Shown: one piece after another, positions 14,459 to 16,081 of the stretch
Numbering within the stretch: the stretch's first letter is position 1
How the letters are laid out: every line of letters starts with the position of its first letter
Assembly: GCA_003527405.1 (NCBI GenBank)
Contig: DPXH01000087.1
Coordinates: 1-16,081, forward strand
Direction: 5' to 3'
Length of the DNA stretch: 16,081 nt
Source: Candidatus Sediminicultor tertius
GTDB lineage: Bacteria > Atribacterota > Phoenicimicrobiia > Phoenicimicrobiales > Phoenicimicrobiaceae
Program-made: the position numbers and the translations under genes
Notes under the pieces: model-generated
Told to the model about the DNA's origin: nothing
The model's input: only the letters and a program-made list of their open reading frames with translations
The model's database searches: none

Positions 14459-14597
14459 TAAATTAGTCTTTAGTGAACAGTGAATAGTCGTTAGTATTAA
14501 AACAAGTTTTAGTTGACAGTTTTTAGTTATCATTATACAGCCAAAAGCTTAAAGCGAAAAGCGAAAAACCATAATTCAAAATTCAAAATTTTTTTCT
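14459..14597. repeat. GTCGTTAG / GCGAAAAACC spacer repeat, copy C
   Basis: It has the same module order as copy B: a tagtgaacagtgaatagtcg module, an acaagttttag module, then aagcgaaaagcgaaaaacc with the 23-base exact match at 14559-14581. It lies directly upstream of deoD and would be in or near its leader. No coding potential is seen. Confidence 0.6.
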
Positions 14598-14856
14598 CAA
14601 TATTAAATTTTAAGTTCTGTTTTTTTGCTTCTTTAGTTTTTCATTTTTTACAATATAGCGCGTGAGATAAGATATATAAAAATCAATATACTATATACAA
14701 TGCTATTAAATTTTAAATTTTTAGCTATGGCTTTGCGTTTTGCGCTTTTCGTTTTGCGCTATATATTATCCGCTATACGCTGCCCGCTCCACGCTAATAT
14801 ACGAGATACGATTCACAAGACTTGTCCCCGTGAAAACGGGGATACGAGATACAAAT
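14598..14856. other. Repeat-rich spacer between deoD and the 219-aa gene
   Basis: After AT-rich filler, this stretch holds tttgcgctttt-type words (14730-14760) and cgctatacgctgcccgctccacgctaat units (14771-14798). It continues with atacgagatacgattcac (14799-14816) and a perfect 7-bp hairpin tccccgt/acgggga with a GAAA loop (14825-14842). The hairpin lies about 15 bp past the stop of the 219-aa gene but has no T-run after it. No gene or riboswitch is recognised. Confidence 0.5.
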
Positions 14857-15516
14857 TTAGTTTTCTTCGTTAAATTTTATTATACACTTCTCAATATATT
14901 GCCTAAACTTTTTACTGTTCATCCTGTCGTGCCTGGCATCATAGGTAACATGATTTTTGTTATATGGAGAACTTTTAGCGAATATGACAAACGAACCCCT
15001 AAAATATCTGGAGACTATCCTTGCACTTTTAGGCAGCAGAATTCTATTGCCCTTCTCATTATATCCCAGGTATCCTTTTTGCCATACCTCTTTTTCCACA
15101 TAATGACCTGGCTCCAGTTCAGTTACCTTTTCTTTTATAAAAGATGGGTCAATATTTGGGGTAATCGACTTTAGGCCAGCAGTTTCTAAACGAAAATAAG
15201 CCCAATTAATATTATTGGGGAAATAATTAAATTCCAGTACTTTCGGTTTAACAATCCTTATTGAATTCGGGGTACTAAATTCGATACATCCCTTCTCTGA
15301 TGATCTTTTTGCTCCGGTTAAATCATGGCCTCCGCCAACGGGAAATAGAGTATGATTTAAATCTCCAGCAGAACTTAATTTGTTAAGAATAGAAATTATA
15401 CTATCGATATCCTTCCAAAGACAGTTGTTTGGGATAGCTATCGGAAATAATTTTCTGATAATTTTCTCCCAAACAACTAAATTTTCTGTTTCGAAATCAC
15501 CTCTATCTAATTTCAT
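14857..15516 (-). CDS. Unrecognised 219-aa protein
   Basis: I do not recognise this protein family. The open frame is well supported: ATG at 15516 is preceded by GGAGGAG with five bases of spacing, and composition is like neighbouring genes. The protein looks soluble, with no signal peptide or membrane helix. The N-terminal part (1-50) looks helical, and residues 60-70 carry a glycine-rich VGGGHDLTGAK. The middle (90-165) looks beta-rich, with LEFNYF, YFRLETAGL and GYLGYNEKGNRILLP. The C-terminal part is basic (SRYFRGSFVIFAKSSPYNKNHVTYDARHDR in outline). It stands alone between the deoD spacer and a terminator hairpin. Nothing in the context indicates a role. Confidence 0.7.
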   Translation of the reverse strand: MKLDRGDFETENLVVWEKIIRKLFPIAIPNNCLWKDIDSIISILNKLSSAGDLNHTLFPVGGGHDLTGAKRSSEKGCIEFSTPNSIRIVKPKVLEFNYFPNNINWAYFRLETAGLKSITPNIDPSFIKEKVTELEPGHYVEKEVWQKGYLGYNEKGNRILLPKSARIVSRYFRGSFVIFAKSSPYNKNHVTYDARHDRMNSKKFRQYIEKCIIKFNEEN

Positions 15517-15574
15517 AATTTCTCCTCCCTTTAGATAATATTTTGAATATTTTCTATCTCATTATCTTAATAAT

Positions 15575-15617
15575 AAAAAAAATTGCCACTACCTTATAAA
15601 AGGTTGAGACAATTTTT
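15575..15617 (-). terminator. Rho-independent terminator downstream of tRNA-Ser(GCU)
   Basis: Read on the minus strand, an outer stem (15610-15617 with 15578-15585, 8 bp) and an inner stem AAGGT-type (15600-15604 with 15591-15595) enclose an ATAA-complement loop. The arm runs into eight consecutive T (15575-15582). It lies about 120 bp past the tRNA-Ser(GCU) gene and 58 bp before the 219-aa gene start, so it probably ends the tRNA transcript. The plus strand also shows five T at its far arm. Confidence 0.5.
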
Positions 15618-15738
15618 AACATCTTCGGTTAGAATAAGTAGTGAATGTTCTGTTTTAGTTTTACCGATAGTGTAATAAAGAATACTGCGGTTTTCTATTA
15701 AATCGTGCAATAGAGGAACCCTCTTAATTTATAAGAAA

Positions 15739-15832
15739 TGGCGGAGAGAGAGGGATTCGAACCCTCGGAGCAGGCCTTAACCCGCTCAATTGCTTAGCAG
15801 GCAACCACCTTCGGCCACTCGGTCATCTCTCC
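15739..15832 (-). tRNA. tRNA-Ser(GCU)
   Basis: This is a class II tRNA on the minus strand. The acceptor is GGAGAGA/TCTCTCC with discriminator G and an encoded CCA (15739-15741). The anticodon stem GTTGC/GCAAT (one G-U pair) encloses loop CTGCTAA, so the anticodon is GCT, reading AGC and AGU. A long variable arm is present. It is the third serine tRNA of the window and differs from the GGA/CGA pair in its acceptor and T-arm. Confidence 0.97.
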
Positions 15833-15839
15833 ACTTAAA

Positions 15840-15868
15840 AGTATAACATAATAATTTTTTTCAGGCAA
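15840..15868 (-). promoter_or_regulatory. Putative promoter of tRNA-Ser(GCU)
   Basis: On the minus strand TTGCCT (15863-15868) is followed after 17 bases by TATACT (15840-15845). The predicted start near 15833 would leave almost no leader before the tRNA 5' end, so either the leader is minimal or the true promoter is elsewhere. Confidence 0.45.
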
Positions 15869-15876
15869 GAAAAACC

Positions 15877-15950
15877 TGATTCGTATTTCGTATATCGTAT
15901 ATCGTTGAGAAAAAAGTATTGAGTATCGCGTATCGCGTGAAAAAAAATAA
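15877..15950. repeat. TCGTATATCG / TATCGCGTGA spacer repeat
   Basis: It has tandem-like units gattcgtatttcgtatatcg and then tatcgcgtatcgcgtg. The word tatcgcgtga also occurs near 10114 and a similar gcgcgtgaga near 14659. These look like the reverse complement of the acgatatac/acgagatacg units elsewhere. The remaining sequence to 16081 is AT-rich with no gene I can support. Confidence 0.5.
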
Positions 15951-16081
15951 AAATAATGGTCAAAGCTATCATTTTCTTTCCTCGAATAACATAAACTACA
16001 CTTTTCATTAACGGTTCAAAAACATTCTACTAAATCAAAAATATAGGATATTTTTTTACTAGTAAATTTATATTTTAGTGA

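Noticed and set aside
14431..14700. Purine riboswitch ahead of deoD
   Set aside because: I looked for the three-way junction core of purine riboswitches and found only repeat sequence and AT-rich filler.
14740..15174. Plus-strand 144-aa open frame
   Set aside because: Its first third is spacer repeat and the rest is antisense to the 219-aa gene, which has the better start context.

Overview
The window is about 16 kb of low-GC bacterial chromosome. It is built mostly of housekeeping genes, separated by unusually repeat-rich spacers. Gene content points to an anaerobe: a single-chain pyruvate:ferredoxin oxidoreductase, de novo PLP synthesis by PdxST, and a large Alu-domain SRP RNA as in Firmicutes, Thermotogae and relatives. 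Spacers full of short palindromes and degenerate satellites resemble those of uncultivated candidate phyla (Atribacterota, Aerophobota or similar). That placement is inference; the sequence does not fix the phylum.

Layout from left to right. On the minus strand, pdxT (48-614) lies downstream of pdxS (664-1548). Next comes a 433-bp spacer with a pdxS promoter, a 17-bp hairpin and a double-palindrome element. Then, all on the minus strand, come nifJ (1982-5545), recR, ebfC/ybaB and dnaX (5630-8327), the SRP RNA (8415-8683), tRNA-Ser(GGA), tRNA-Ser(CGA), tadA (9344-9805) and tRNA-Arg(ACG). A repeat-filled 567-bp gap follows, then murD on the plus strand (10492-11901). Facing it on the minus strand are a DUF1624 membrane acyltransferase-like gene, a metallo-beta-lactamase-fold gene and deoD. 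Last come an unrecognised 219-aa gene, a terminator hairpin and tRNA-Ser(GCU).

How the parts fit. The tadA-ffs-dnaX-ebfC-recR string is the same order as in Bacillus, with pdxST also nearby. It links clamp-loader and recombination-repair genes with secretion and tRNA-decoding RNAs. TadA sits immediately downstream of tRNA-Arg(ACG), the tRNA whose wobble adenosine it deaminates. Each tRNA unit has a recognisable sigma70-type promoter. NifJ has its own ribosome-binding site and probably its own promoter. deoD, the MBL gene and the DUF1624 gene run in one direction with short gaps and may be one transcript.

No convincing new multi-gene system (defence, CRISPR, biosynthetic) is present. The most notable points are the tRNA-Arg/tadA pairing, an in-phase A AAA AAG slippery heptamer in dnaX, a probable one-base disruption at the start of the MBL gene, a divergent MurD, an unrecognised 219-aa protein, and several families of dispersed spacer repeats, one of which supplies the promoter of a tRNA gene.
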